Shown here piece by piece: positions 1-8,859 of a stretch of 64,000 nucleotides of DNA; the first letter of the stretch is position 1, and each line of letters begins with the position of its first letter. Below the pieces are notes generated by a model. That model saw only the letters and a program-made list of their open reading frames with translations. It ran no database searches and was not told where the DNA came from. The translations under genes and the position numbers were made by a program. The DNA is from Alkalispirochaeta americana (GTDB lineage: Bacteria > Spirochaetota > Spirochaetia > DSM-27196 > Alkalispirochaetaceae). The DNA is taken from NCBI RefSeq assembly GCF_900156105.1, contig NZ_FTMS01000006.1, forward strand, positions 62,001 to 126,000, given 5' to 3'.

Positions 1-54
1 ACCCCCAATCACGAGACCGATGGTCCCTCCCAGAATTTTTCCGAACCAGCTCAT
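1..54 (-). CDS. N-terminus of DjlA/TerB-like co-chaperone (partial)
   Basis: Only the first 18 codons are present; the gene runs off the left edge. The reverse strand starts with ATG and reads MSWFGKILGGTIGLVIGG. This short aromatic start followed by a glycine-rich hydrophobic stretch is typical of DjlA/TerB-DnaJ type proteins, whose N-terminal segment inserts in the membrane. An AAGG sits just before the ATG. The family call rests on this short segment alone and is tentative. It may be the last gene of the run fhs-crtI-this gene. Confidence 0.45.
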   Translation of the reverse strand, partial: MSWFGKILGGTIGLVIGG

Positions 55-157
55 CCTTGTTGCATCCTCTCTGTTTGTTCGCACACTCCGGATCATCGCA
101 CACACTCCGGAATGCAGACCACTCCGGGATCAGGAGTTCCGGGGTCGAAAAAGCCCG
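55..157. other. intergenic with imperfect direct repeat
   Basis: A short spacer with no gene. It carries two near-identical copies of CGCACACTCCGGA about 19 bp apart (about 79-112). No convincing terminator is visible. Confidence 0.4.
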
Positions 158-1657
158 TCACCGCCCTGCCTGGACACGAGCGGCTGTGACCTCCCCACTG
201 ATCATGCTCATGGTTGTACCCGTTCCGGGAAGCGTGTACTGCCCGGCATAGTAAAGATTTGAAACCTTTTTTGACCTGTTTTTCAACCTGAACCAGGCTG
301 TCTGAAAGAGGGTCTGTCCCAATCCGAAGGCGTTCCCCTTAAAGGCGTGATAATCCGCAGAGAACTCCTTCAGGGACATGCTTTCCTGAAACATCAGGTG
401 CTTCCGCAAGGGCCGCCCCGTTTTTTCCTCCATCCGGTCCAGGGCGTGTTCCAGGTAAATCCGACGCTGTTCCGGCGTGTCCTCGAGCCCGGCAGCAACC
501 GGTATCAGGAGAAAAAGCGCCTCTTTTCCCGGAGGAGCGCAGGTTTTGTCGGTCCGGGAGGGCAGATGCAGGTAGAAGAGCGGTTTTTTGATCCACCGGG
601 GCTTCTCATAGACCGCATGAAAATGCTCTTCCCAGGGGGCATCAAAGAAAAAGGTATGGTGCTGAAACTCCTCCAGGGGACGATCGAAGGCAAGGTAATA
701 GTTCACCACAGCCGGCGCCAGCGAGAGGCGATCCCACCGTCCGGGAGAGACCGACCGGTACTCCGGAGGCAGAAGTTGTTGCTCCACATGGTGGTAATCG
801 GCGTTGGCCACCACCAGGTCGAACTCCTCCTGATAGGTCTCGCCCGCCTGGGTTCGAACCGAGGCCGCCCGGACACGCCGGCCCTCCAGGGAGAGCTCCG
901 TGACTTCGTGGCCCAGGCGAAACCGTACGCCCAGATCCTCACAAACCTGTTGCATCGCCCGGGCCACAGCGGAAAACCCTCCCTGGGGATACCAGGTTCC
1001 CAGGGAGAAATCAACGTGGTTCATGAGTGTGTACACCGCCGGGGTTTTCCCCGCCCGGCTTCCCAGAAAGACCACGGGAAACTCCAGAATCTTCTGGAGC
1101 GCCCCATGGCGCACCTGGCGGCGAACCCGGGAGCCGTAACTCTGGAAGAGGTTTAACCGGGGCAAATGGGGAATTACCCGGGGGTGGAGAAAGTCGGCGA
1201 TAGAATAATAGTTGCGGAAGACAAAGGAGTCCATGGCCAGGCGATACTTGGCCGCGCAATCCTCCAGATACCGGCTCAGACGGCCTCCGCTTCCCGGCTC
1301 GAGTCGCTCGAAGACATCCCGGGCTCCCTGGGGGTCCGCCGGGAGATCCAGATAGTATTCTCCCTCTTCGCCCAGGGGGGAATCAAAGTAGACCCGATAG
1401 CTGGGATCAACCCGGTGAATCTCGTAGAACTCTTCCCGGGAGCGACCCATTTCCCGAAACCATCGATCGTGTTCCTGGGGCATCCAGTACCAGCTGGGCC
1501 CCATATCAAAGCGGAAGCCCTCCCGGGAAAACTCTCGCGCCCGGCCGCCAACCCAGCTGTTCTTCTCGAGAACCGTTACATCGTAGCCATCCCGGGCAAG
1601 GAACGCCGCTGCTGAAATTCCCCCAAACCCCGCGCCAACCACCAACACGCGTTTCAT
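158..1657 (-). CDS. crtI: CrtI-family phytoene desaturase / carotenoid oxidoreductase
   Basis: A 499-aa FAD-dependent amine-oxidase-fold enzyme of carotenoid synthesis. The N-terminus is a Rossmann dinucleotide-binding motif (VVGAGFGGISAA), followed by the LEKNSWVGGRAREF segment typical of CrtI. The C-terminus carries the family FAD signature (LYYAGQYTLPGTGTTMS). Length fits CrtI (about 490-510 aa). The frame stays open upstream for 54 more codons, but ATG at 1657 is preceded by GGAGG at correct spacing and places the FAD motif at the N-terminus. It lies 34 bp behind fhs, so the two are probably co-transcribed. No crtB or crtE is in the window, so substrate and desaturation number cannot be told; a neurosporene/phytoene desaturase or a related isomerase is possible. 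Confidence 0.88.
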   Translation of the reverse strand: MKRVLVVGAGFGGISAAAFLARDGYDVTVLEKNSWVGGRAREFSREGFRFDMGPSWYWMPQEHDRWFREMGRSREEFYEIHRVDPSYRVYFDSPLGEEGEYYLDLPADPQGARDVFERLEPGSGGRLSRYLEDCAAKYRLAMDSFVFRNYYSIADFLHPRVIPHLPRLNLFQSYGSRVRRQVRHGALQKILEFPVVFLGSRAGKTPAVYTLMNHVDFSLGTWYPQGGFSAVARAMQQVCEDLGVRFRLGHEVTELSLEGRRVRAASVRTQAGETYQEEFDLVVANADYHHVEQQLLPPEYRSVSPGRWDRLSLAPAVVNYYLAFDRPLEEFQHHTFFFDAPWEEHFHAVYEKPRWIKKPLFYLHLPSRTDKTCAPPGKEALFLLIPVAAGLEDTPEQRRIYLEHALDRMEEKTGRPLRKHLMFQESMSLKEFSADYHAFKGNAFGLGQTLFQTAWFRLKNRSKKVSNLYYAGQYTLPGTGTTMSMISGEVTAARVQAGR

Positions 1658-1691
1658 CGATGCCTCCTGCGCCTCCAGCGCCTTGCTTCGG

Positions 1692-3434
1692 TCAGAACAA
1701 TCCCTGTACCCGCCCCGTTTCCACATCGATATCGATCCCGCGGAAAGCGGGGACACTGGGCAGGCCCGGCATCGTCCGGATATCTCCAGCCAGGGCGTAG
1801 ACAAAGCCTGCTCCTGCACTGGGCCGCAACTCCCGCACTGGAAAGATAAAGTTTTCCGGCGCGTTTTTCAAAGCGGGATCGTGACTCAGGGAAAGATGGG
1901 TCTTGGCGATGCAGACCGGCATGGTGCCGTAGCCCTCTTCCTCGTATCGGGCAATCTGACGGCGTGCCAGAGGGCTCAGCTCGATGTCCCTGGCCCCATA
2001 GACCCGGGTTGCCACGGTACGAAGCTTTTCCTCCAGAGGAAGCGAGAGATCGTAGAGAGGAGAGGGACTGGTGGTCCGGGGCGCATCGGCAGCCCTGGCC
2101 ACGGCCTCGGCCAGGGCCAGGGCACCTTCACCACCCCGGGCATGATGGTGGGTAACCACCGCGTCGGCGGCCCCCGCCTGAAGAGCCGCGTCGCGAACCA
2201 GAGCCAGCTCCCCCTCGGTATCGGTATCGAAGGCGTTCACCGCCACCACCAGGGGAACACCAAAGAGGCCGGCGATCCTGATGTGAGCCCGCAGGTTATC
2301 CAGCCCCGATCGCAGGAGCTCCAGGTTTTCCTGGCAGTACTCCTGCGGCAAGGGCCGGCCCGGCGTTACCGCGGGGCCTCCACCGTGCATTTTCAGCGCC
2401 CGGATTGTGGCAACCAGCACGACCGCATCGGGCATGAGCCCGCTCACGCGGCACTTGATATCAAAAAACTTCTCCATGCCGATATCGGCACCAAAACCGC
2501 TCTCGGTCACCAGAAATCCACCCTGGGTCAAGGCGATCCTGTCGGCCATAACCGAGGAGTTGCCATGGGCAATATTGGCAAAGGGCCCGGCGTGGACAAA
2601 GGCTGGTTGCCCCTCCAGGGTCTGGAGGAGGTTGGGCCACAAAGCATCCCGAAGCAGCACCGTGGCCGCTCCAGCAACTCCCAGATCCTCCGTTGTAACC
2701 GGTGCCCCCCCGCGATCCAGGGCCACCACGATCCGGCCGATACGCTCCCGGAGATCCCGCAAGTCCCTGGCCAGAGCCAGGACCGCCATAAGCTCGCTGG
2801 CAACGGTTATGTCGAACCCGCCCTGGCGAAGAGGGCCATCGGCGAGAGCTCCCAACCCGGTGACAACGGAACGAAGAGAGCGATCGTTCAGATCAACCAC
2901 ACGGTTCCAGGATATTTCGTAGGGATCGATATGAACTTTTTCTATTCCCCGCTTCTGGAAGAACGCATCGGACCAGCGGGATTCGTGATACATCTGGTTG
3001 TCAATTGCCGCAGCGATCAGGTTGTGAGCAGCCGTGATGGCGTGGATATCACCGGTGAGGTGAAGGTTGAACTCTTCCATGGGGAGGACCTGGCTGTATC
3101 CACCGCCGGCGGCTCCGCCCTTTATTCCGAAGGTCGGGCCTTGCGAGGGCTGTCGGATGGCGCACATTCCTTTTCGGCCAATGGCGCCGAGCCCCTGGGT
3201 GAGCCCCACGGTGGTGGTGGTTTTTCCCTCTCCCAGAGGAGTGGGGGTGATCGCCGTGACATCGATATACCGGGAATCGGGGTGGCGTTCACCCCGGGCA
3301 ACGGCAGGGTCAACCTTGGCAATATTTCTTCCCCAGGGAAGCCACTCCCCCGAGGCGAGTCCAAGCCTGGCCGCGATGGTTTCAATAGGCTCCACCTGGG
3401 CGGCCTGGGCAATTTCCAGATCTGATAGACGCAT
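1692..3434 (-). CDS. fhs: Formate-tetrahydrofolate ligase
   Basis: ATP-dependent ligation of formate to tetrahydrofolate, giving 10-formyl-THF for one-carbon metabolism; cytoplasmic. The 580-aa product has the FTHFS P-loop (PTPLGEGKTTTT, about residues 69-80), the conserved block with FDIKCR near residue 330, and VVAVNAFDTDTE in the C-terminal half. Family length is about 555-560, so this is slightly long. ATG at 3434 was chosen over a TTG six codons upstream because it matches the usual start MRLSDLEIAQ. It is followed closely by crtI on the same strand. Confidence 0.95.
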   Translation of the reverse strand: MRLSDLEIAQAAQVEPIETIAARLGLASGEWLPWGRNIAKVDPAVARGERHPDSRYIDVTAITPTPLGEGKTTTTVGLTQGLGAIGRKGMCAIRQPSQGPTFGIKGGAAGGGYSQVLPMEEFNLHLTGDIHAITAAHNLIAAAIDNQMYHESRWSDAFFQKRGIEKVHIDPYEISWNRVVDLNDRSLRSVVTGLGALADGPLRQGGFDITVASELMAVLALARDLRDLRERIGRIVVALDRGGAPVTTEDLGVAGAATVLLRDALWPNLLQTLEGQPAFVHAGPFANIAHGNSSVMADRIALTQGGFLVTESGFGADIGMEKFFDIKCRVSGLMPDAVVLVATIRALKMHGGGPAVTPGRPLPQEYCQENLELLRSGLDNLRAHIRIAGLFGVPLVVAVNAFDTDTEGELALVRDAALQAGAADAVVTHHHARGGEGALALAEAVARAADAPRTTSPSPLYDLSLPLEEKLRTVATRVYGARDIELSPLARRQIARYEEEGYGTMPVCIAKTHLSLSHDPALKNAPENFIFPVRELRPSAGAGFVYALAGDIRTMPGLPSVPAFRGIDIDVETGRVQGLF

Positions 3435-3532
3435 TGTTGTGTTGTACCACAAAAACGGTGTGCCGACAACGAAAACCTGGCCATCCCTCCGGGACTCCCC
3501 CTTATCCTGCCGGAGAGTTCCCCCGGGGATAC

Positions 3533-4150
3533 CTAAAAGGGAAGGAAATAACGCACCCCGATGCCAGCTCCAAAGTTGGGAGAGGTATCGGGAACAATTC
3601 CCACTCCGGGGGCTATTTCTGCAAAAAACTCCAGGGGCAACTCCTCCAGGGGAAGAACCGAGAGCCCCAAGGGAACCCGCACCTCCACCCGGTGGTCAGA
3701 ACCGATCCGGTACGAGAGCCCTCCCCCCACGAAGGGAGAAAGATACCGCCCTCCCGCCGTCTCGATGATTGTCAGGTGATAGAGGGCGTTGCTGTGAAGG
3801 TACAGACCGGCATCCTCCTGAAACGACCAGGCCACGGCCGCATCAACGGCAAAACCCGTCTCGGTGAACCAGACTTTTGCCGTAAACCCCGAGGGCTCAC
3901 CCAGAATGATACCACCTCCGATGATCGCCGGCCCCTCGGCAAGCCCCGCCAGATCCACACGGCTCCGTTCCTCGGCCCGGCGATCTGCCTGGCCCCAGAG
4001 CGGCGCCGCTCCAAAGATTCCCAGCATCAACACCAGCACCAACACCCGCATCAATACCCCGGGAAGGGCGCCTCCCGAAGAAAGTCCCGGGACCGATCCG
4101 GCCCTTATTTTTTTGCTCTCCCTATTCGCGTTCATATTATCTTTGCTCAC
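3533..4150 (-). CDS. Small outer-membrane beta-barrel protein (hypothetical)
   Basis: A 205-aa protein. A charged 33-residue leader precedes a strong signal peptide (MRVLVLVLMLGIFGAAPLWGQA), then alternating hydrophobic/polar beta strands ending in aromatic F (GIGVRYFLPF), typical of an outer-membrane barrel insertion signal. GTG at 4150 has AAGGAG at ideal spacing; ATG at 4051 would give a conventional signal peptide and has only a G-run before it. It resembles small spirochaete surface barrels, but I cannot name a family. The VLVLVLML stretch is coded by short CAA/CAC-type repeats. Confidence 0.6.
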   Translation of the reverse strand: MSKDNMNANRESKKIRAGSVPGLSSGGALPGVLMRVLVLVLMLGIFGAAPLWGQADRRAEERSRVDLAGLAEGPAIIGGGIILGEPSGFTAKVWFTETGFAVDAAVAWSFQEDAGLYLHSNALYHLTIIETAGGRYLSPFVGGGLSYRIGSDHRVEVRVPLGLSVLPLEELPLEFFAEIAPGVGIVPDTSPNFGAGIGVRYFLPF

Positions 4151-4306
4151 AGTCTGCTCCTTCGTGTCCGCCTAGGCCTCCGCGGCCGCCTTATTCCATT
4201 CCATCAGTCTACCCCAAAGATACGCCGGGAACCTCTTCAGGTCAAAACTTCGGAAGAGCGGAAAAAATTGATTGCGAAACCCTCGCAACTGTCGTACCGT
4301 ATAGGA

Positions 4307-4615
4307 ATGGAAGTTCGAGTCGTTACCATTTGCGTCAAACCTGAATATTACGACCAATTTGAGGAAGTCACCGCAAAAAATCACGCTGCGTCTCTGGAAG
4401 AGCCTGGGGTGGTCCGTTTCGACGTGCTAAAAGATGAACAGAACCCCGGCGTCTACGCGCTCTACGAGATGTACCGTGACTCGGGGGCGATCCTGGCCCA
4501 CAAGGAGAGCAGACACTATAAAGCCTGGCGCGATCAGGTGGAGCCCATGATGGAGCACCCCCGCCACGGCATGGATTTCACCCTTCTCTATCCGGAGAAA
4601 ACTGGGAAGGATTAG
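4307..4615 (+). CDS. Antibiotic-biosynthesis-monooxygenase (ABM) domain protein
   Basis: A 102-aa ferredoxin-like ABM-fold protein, most like putative quinol monooxygenases/LsrG-type enzymes. Seen: VVTICVKPEYYDQFEE at the start, FDVLKDEQNPGVYALYEMY in the middle and HKESRHYKAW near residue 70, the normal order of conserved ABM blocks. The reading frame is open far upstream, but ATG at 4307 follows an AGGA and starts exactly at the first beta strand. The stop overlaps the stop of the convergent OppF-like gene by 4 bp. Its substrate cannot be predicted. Confidence 0.75.
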   Translation: MEVRVVTICVKPEYYDQFEEVTAKNHAASLEEPGVVRFDVLKDEQNPGVYALYEMYRDSGAILAHKESRHYKAWRDQVEPMMEHPRHGMDFTLLYPEKTGKD

Positions 4616-5562
4616 CCCTCCAGGGAACCCTGAAAGGCGGCGCTCACGCGGTGCCCCGGAGCCACTTCGGTCATGATCAGCTCCCGGGGGTCTTCCACGG
4701 GAGGGGCCGTGAGGTCTCCCGTAGCCGGAACGGGCGGCGGCGTCAGCGGTCGTTCCCTGCGGGGCCGTCCCAGGGCAGGCTGAGCCTCGAAGAGGTACCG
4801 TGTGTAGGGGTGGAACCGCCCCGCCAGAAGCGCTCCTGCAGGAGCCTCCTCCACCAGAACGCCCCGATACATAACGCCGATCCGGTCACACATATACCCC
4901 ACCACGGCCAGATCGTGGCCAATAAAAAGCATCGTCAAATTCCGCTCTTCCCGCACCTGGAGGAGCAGGTTCAGTATCTGCCCCTGGATGGAGGCGTCCA
5001 GGGCGCTCACCACCTCGTCACAGATAATCACCTCGGGCTCCGTGATAAGCGCCCGGGCAATGGATATTCGTTGCCGCTGCCCCCCCGAAAAATCGGCCGG
5101 GCGCCGATCCAGGTCTCCTGCCCGGAGCCCCACCTCTTCCAGTATCCGCCGGGCCTCCACCTCGGCCCGGGCGCGGCCGGGCCAGGAAGGAGCATAGCGG
5201 TACCCCGAGAGTAAAACCTCCCGGATAGTCATACGGGGGTTCAGAGAGCGGGCCGGATCCTGAAAAATGTAGCGAATCCGGCTGCGCATCTCCTTGAGGG
5301 ACCGGCGATCCAGCCGGGAGAGGACAAACTCGCTTCCATCACGACTGCGAAAAGTGATCTCTCCCGCCGAGAGACGCTCCATCCGAACGATCATTCGGGC
5401 CGTGGTGGTTTTGCCGCACCCCGACTCGCCCACCAGGCCGTAGATCTCGCCTGGCTCAACGGCGAGGCTCAGACCGTGCACGGCGTGAACAAACCGGTCC
5501 TGGCGGGCAAAGAACCCCGCCTCCAGGGGGTACCGCTTTTCCACACGCTCCAGGGTAATCAC
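4612..5562 (-). CDS. ABC transporter ATPase, OppF/DppF type
   Basis: Second ATP-binding subunit of the oligopeptide/dipeptide-type importer encoded at 4.6-10.7 kb. The 316-aa protein has Walker A GESGCGKTT, Q-loop FQDP, signature SGGQRQR and a Walker B of VIICDEVVSALD, followed by the C-terminal HPYTRYLFEA segment typical of the OppF/DppF oligopeptide-binding tail. The GTG start overlaps the OppD-like stop as GTGA and has GGAGG upstream. In Walker B the usual DEP is DEV, a common OppF variant. Confidence 0.92.
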   Translation of the reverse strand: MITLERVEKRYPLEAGFFARQDRFVHAVHGLSLAVEPGEIYGLVGESGCGKTTTARMIVRMERLSAGEITFRSRDGSEFVLSRLDRRSLKEMRSRIRYIFQDPARSLNPRMTIREVLLSGYRYAPSWPGRARAEVEARRILEEVGLRAGDLDRRPADFSGGQRQRISIARALITEPEVIICDEVVSALDASIQGQILNLLLQVREERNLTMLFIGHDLAVVGYMCDRIGVMYRGVLVEEAPAGALLAGRFHPYTRYLFEAQPALGRPRRERPLTPPPVPATGDLTAPPVEDPRELIMTEVAPGHRVSAAFQGSLEG

Positions 5563-6623
5563 GGGAGACCTCCTTCACCCTCGGCCGGGGCGGATCCGCC
5601 GGGGGGATTCTCCCCCACTCGGGGGAACCGCAAGTCGGGCCCCTTGGGACCGGGAACCAGACACCGAAAGGAGCTCTGCCCTTCTCTTCGCCAGGGCGGA
5701 AGCTCCCGGCGACACTGGGCAGTCACCAGAGGACACCGGGGAGCGAAGGGGCACCCCTCCTCGGGGGCCAGAGGGTCAGGCGGTGATCCTGCAAGCCCTC
5801 GCAATGGTCCGTCCCGGTGATGCGCCCCCAAGGGCACAAGCCCTCCCAGAAGCGCCTCGGTATAGGGATGCCCCGGTCGGGCCAGAACCTCTCCAGGGGG
5901 GCCCTCCTCCAGAATGATCCCCGCGTACATTACCACCAGCCGGTCGGCAAACTCCGAAATCAGCGCCAGATTGTGGGTAATAAAGAGAATCGCCAGATTC
6001 CGCTTGCGGCGGAGCTCCAGCAGCAGCTCGATGATCCCCGCCTGGATCGTCACATCCAGGGCGGTGGTGGGTTCATCGGCGATGAGCAACGCCGGTTCGG
6101 CCGCAAGAGCATGGGCAATCATGATTCGCTGCAGAAGCCCCCCGGAAAACTGGTAAGGAAAGTTGTCGAGCCTCCTGGCCGGGTCGGGAACCTTTACCTC
6201 CTCCAGAAGCCGGATCGACCGTTCCCTCGCTTCGCGGGGAGACATCTCCGGCGCATGGGCGCGCAAGGTCTCTCTCAGGGAGGCTCCCACGGTATAGAGG
6301 GGGTCAAAGGAGCGGCCCGGCTCCTGGAAGATCATGGCCGCCTCCTTGCCCCGATACCGGCGCAGAGCCGGGGCCTTCAACCGGGCGATATCTTCCCCGC
6401 GATAGAGGATTCTTCCCCCCGTGATCGCTCCGTTGCCAGGCAGGAGCCGCAGGATCGAGTGGGCCGTAACACTCTTGCCACTTCCCGACTCACCCACGAC
6501 CCCCACAATCTCGCCCTGATCGACCTGAAAGGAGACGCCCCTCACCGCCTGGAGCGTTCCTCCGGAGGTGGCGAAGTCCACCCGCAGCTCCTCCAGGGCA
6601 AGCAGCTCTGTGTTCTCTTTCAC
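5559..6623 (-). CDS. ABC transporter ATPase, OppD/DppD type
   Basis: First ATP-binding subunit of the importer. The 354-aa protein has Walker A GESGSGKS, signature SGGLLQR (GGL in place of the usual GGM), Walker B LLIADEPTTALD and a C-terminal cysteine cluster (CPFAPRCPLVTAQCRRE), the oligo_HPY region that in relatives binds an iron-sulfur cluster. It overlaps both neighbours by 4 bp (GTGA here, GTGA at its stop), so translation of the four transporter genes is coupled. Confidence 0.92.
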   Translation of the reverse strand: MKENTELLALEELRVDFATSGGTLQAVRGVSFQVDQGEIVGVVGESGSGKSVTAHSILRLLPGNGAITGGRILYRGEDIARLKAPALRRYRGKEAAMIFQEPGRSFDPLYTVGASLRETLRAHAPEMSPREARERSIRLLEEVKVPDPARRLDNFPYQFSGGLLQRIMIAHALAAEPALLIADEPTTALDVTIQAGIIELLLELRRKRNLAILFITHNLALISEFADRLVVMYAGIILEEGPPGEVLARPGHPYTEALLGGLVPLGAHHRDGPLRGLAGSPPDPLAPEEGCPFAPRCPLVTAQCRRELPPWRREGQSSFRCLVPGPKGPDLRFPRVGENPPGGSAPAEGEGGLP

Positions 6624-7726
6624 GAGGAAACCTTCCGTTCCCGGTGGTAGGGATCCAGGAGATCCCGCAGAAGATCACCGATAAAGTTAAAGGCCAGGGT
6701 GGCCAGAAGCAGGAAGAGCCCCGGGTAGAGAAACCAGGGAAAGTTTCTCAGGTTTGCCAGCGTGGAAATCTCCCGGTTCAACAGACTTCCCCAGCTCACG
6801 GCGGGATCCACGATCCCCAGACCGAGGTAACTCAGAACCGTCTCGCCCAGAATAAACCCGGGGATCCCCAGGGTCACACTCACGATCAGAATGGAAGCCA
6901 TCTGGGGAATGATATGCCGAAAGATGATCACCAGAGGGGGGATGCTCTCGAGGCGGGCGTTTACCACAAAATCCTCGCGCTTGATGCTGTGCACCAGCCC
7001 CCGGATAAGACGGGCGCTTCCGGGCCACCCCACAAAGGAGAGGATCACCGTGATCAGCATAAAGGATTGGCCCGAATCGAGCTCCCGCGAGAGGAGGCTT
7101 CTCAGAAAAAGGATCAGATAGAGACCGGGAATGAGGATCACGAACTCGGCGATCCGCATGATCAGCCAGTCGATCCATCCTCCGTAGTAGCCGGCAAACC
7201 CTCCCAGAACGATGGCGATCGAGAGGGAGATCGAGATGCCGATGAAGCCGATGGTAAGGGAGATCCTGCTTCCGTAGAGAATCCTCGAAAAGAGATCTCT
7301 GCCCAGGTTATCGGCACCCATAAGAAAGACGGGGTAGGTTCGCCCGCCCTGCTGCCAGTCAGCGCCCCGTTCATCGTAGGGTTCGTCCGTTCCAAAAAGC
7401 CGAACTGTTCCCGGCAGAACCCCCGTCAGACGATAGGACGGACCGGAGGTGAAGAACCGGATCGGCACGTACTCGCCCCGGACGGGAGCGTAGCGCCAGG
7501 TCGATTCATCGATCAGGACGTGCTTCTGCACCTGCGGCCGAAACCCCAGCTCCCGGGAATAGAGGCGAAGGTTGGGCGGGTGATAGGCGTGCTCCCGGAA
7601 GACCGTTCCCGCCGGGTAGGGTGCAAAAAACTCCGCCAGGACCATGGTTCCGTAGAGGATCACCAGGACCAGCACGGAGGTTCCCGCCAGGGGGCGACGG
7701 AGGAGAAGCCGGCCAAAGCGCTTCAT
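6620..7726 (-). CDS. ABC transporter permease, OppC/DppC type
   Basis: Inner-membrane permease, 368 aa, longer than typical DppC (about 300). The extra length is an insertion of about 100 residues after the first membrane helix (residues about 40-135), predicted outside the membrane. The six-helix permease core follows, with the EAA-type motif near RHIIPQMASILIVS and an N-terminal MGADNLGRDLFSR block diagnostic of OppC. Start is ATG overlapping the upstream stop (ATGA). Long OppC forms with this insertion occur where Dpp-type transporters carry oligosaccharides, so sugar uptake is possible (inference). Confidence 0.9.
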   Translation of the reverse strand: MKRFGRLLLRRPLAGTSVLVLVILYGTMVLAEFFAPYPAGTVFREHAYHPPNLRLYSRELGFRPQVQKHVLIDESTWRYAPVRGEYVPIRFFTSGPSYRLTGVLPGTVRLFGTDEPYDERGADWQQGGRTYPVFLMGADNLGRDLFSRILYGSRISLTIGFIGISISLSIAIVLGGFAGYYGGWIDWLIMRIAEFVILIPGLYLILFLRSLLSRELDSGQSFMLITVILSFVGWPGSARLIRGLVHSIKREDFVVNARLESIPPLVIIFRHIIPQMASILIVSVTLGIPGFILGETVLSYLGLGIVDPAVSWGSLLNREISTLANLRNFPWFLYPGLFLLLATLAFNFIGDLLRDLLDPYHRERKVSS

Positions 7727-8823
7727 CGGTCTGCTCCAAACTTGATCCGGGGGTCCACCAGCGCAAGGAGGATATCGCTGACCACCATGCCAAAGAGCAC
7801 CAGAAAGCTGATAAACATGATGTTTGCCAGGACCAGGTTAACGTCTTCCTGACGAACGGCCTCGAACATGAGGCGTCCGATTCCGGGATAGGAGAAGATG
7901 ATCTCCAGGATCAGGGAGCCCGAAAAGAGGCTCGCCAGGAGGTTTGCGCTGGAAGTGATGTAGGGGTTCAGGGTGTTGCGGAAGGCGTGGGCAAAGTAGA
8001 CTCGCCGCTCGCTGATCCCCCGGCTGCGCAGGCTCGTTATGTAGGGCTGCCCCAGCTGATCCAGCATGGTGGCCCGGATCATGCGCAGGGTCCCCCCGAT
8101 GCCACCCAGAAAGGCCCCGATCAGGGGAAGCAGAATATGGTGGAGGTAACTGAAGGTGAACCTCACGGGACCTTCGGACCAGGGAAAATCAGGGTAGGCC
8201 GTAATGGGGAAAATTCCCGAAACCGAGGCAAAGAGCTGCAGCAGAATCAGAAGCAGGAGCCCCGGAAAGGCGTGCAGCACCAGAGCCACCACGGAGGCCA
8301 CCACATCGGTGCGCGTCCCTACCTTGGTACTGAAGTAGATTCCCAGGGCAAAGGAGATGATCGTAAGAAAAAAGAGCGATATCAGGTTGAGGATCAGACT
8401 GTTGATCATGCGATCCCGGATCAGGAAGAGCACCGGTGCCCGGGAGATCAGGGTTCGACCCAGATCCCTCTCGACCACTACTCGTCTAAGCCAGGTGGCA
8501 TACTGGATGTAAAAGGGCTGATCCAGACCAAGCCGGGCCCGGGCAACAGCGATCGCCTCCTCGGTGTACTGGTGATCAGGCTGGCGAAACTCGACGTCCA
8601 TCATCATCTGGCTGCGCACGTAGGTATCCACGATATCGCCGGGGGTAAGGGCCATGAGGCCGAACACTCCCAGACCGAGAAAAAAGAGGATGGTCACCAT
8701 GGAGAGCAACCGCCCTGTGATAAACGAAGCCAGGGGGAAGGCTTCGCGGAAGAGTCCCAGAGGGCGAACCAGCCGCCGCAGGAGTTCCTCCGGAGTTGCC
8801 CGGAGGCGTCCCGGGGCATTCAT
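7723..8823 (-). CDS. ABC transporter permease, OppB/DppB type
   Basis: Inner-membrane permease, 366 aa. An N-terminal helix is followed by an external loop containing RLGLDQPFYIQYATWL, the conserved OppB/DppB region, then five helices with the EAA loop (LRSRGISERRVYFAHAFRNTLNP). Preceded by an AAAGG site at 8834-8838 and by a 12-bp direct repeat at 8833-8859 (see repeat entry). An 11-codon in-frame mini-ORF made by that repeat ends in TGA overlapping this gene's ATG. Confidence 0.92.
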   Translation of the reverse strand: MNAPGRLRATPEELLRRLVRPLGLFREAFPLASFITGRLLSMVTILFFLGLGVFGLMALTPGDIVDTYVRSQMMMDVEFRQPDHQYTEEAIAVARARLGLDQPFYIQYATWLRRVVVERDLGRTLISRAPVLFLIRDRMINSLILNLISLFFLTIISFALGIYFSTKVGTRTDVVASVVALVLHAFPGLLLLILLQLFASVSGIFPITAYPDFPWSEGPVRFTFSYLHHILLPLIGAFLGGIGGTLRMIRATMLDQLGQPYITSLRSRGISERRVYFAHAFRNTLNPYITSSANLLASLFSGSLILEIIFSYPGIGRLMFEAVRQEDVNLVLANIMFISFLVLFGMVVSDILLALVDPRIKFGADR

Positions 8824-8832
8824 GAATCACGA

Positions 8833-8859
8833 CCTTTCATGGAGTCCCCTTTCATGGAG
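8833..8859. repeat. 12-bp tandem duplication (period 15) before oppB-like gene
   Basis: CCTTTCATGGAG occurs at 8833-8844 and again at 8848-8859. On the coding (minus) strand each copy contains CTCCATGAAAGG, so both an ATG and a ribosome-binding-like AAAGG are duplicated between the binding-protein gene and the permease gene. Confidence 0.8.

Noticed and set aside
1683-3425. 580-codon open frame antisense to fhs
   Set aside because: GC-rich codon use leaves the antisense frame open; the product is a low-complexity Gly/Arg/Pro mix, and the fhs frame has clear family motifs.
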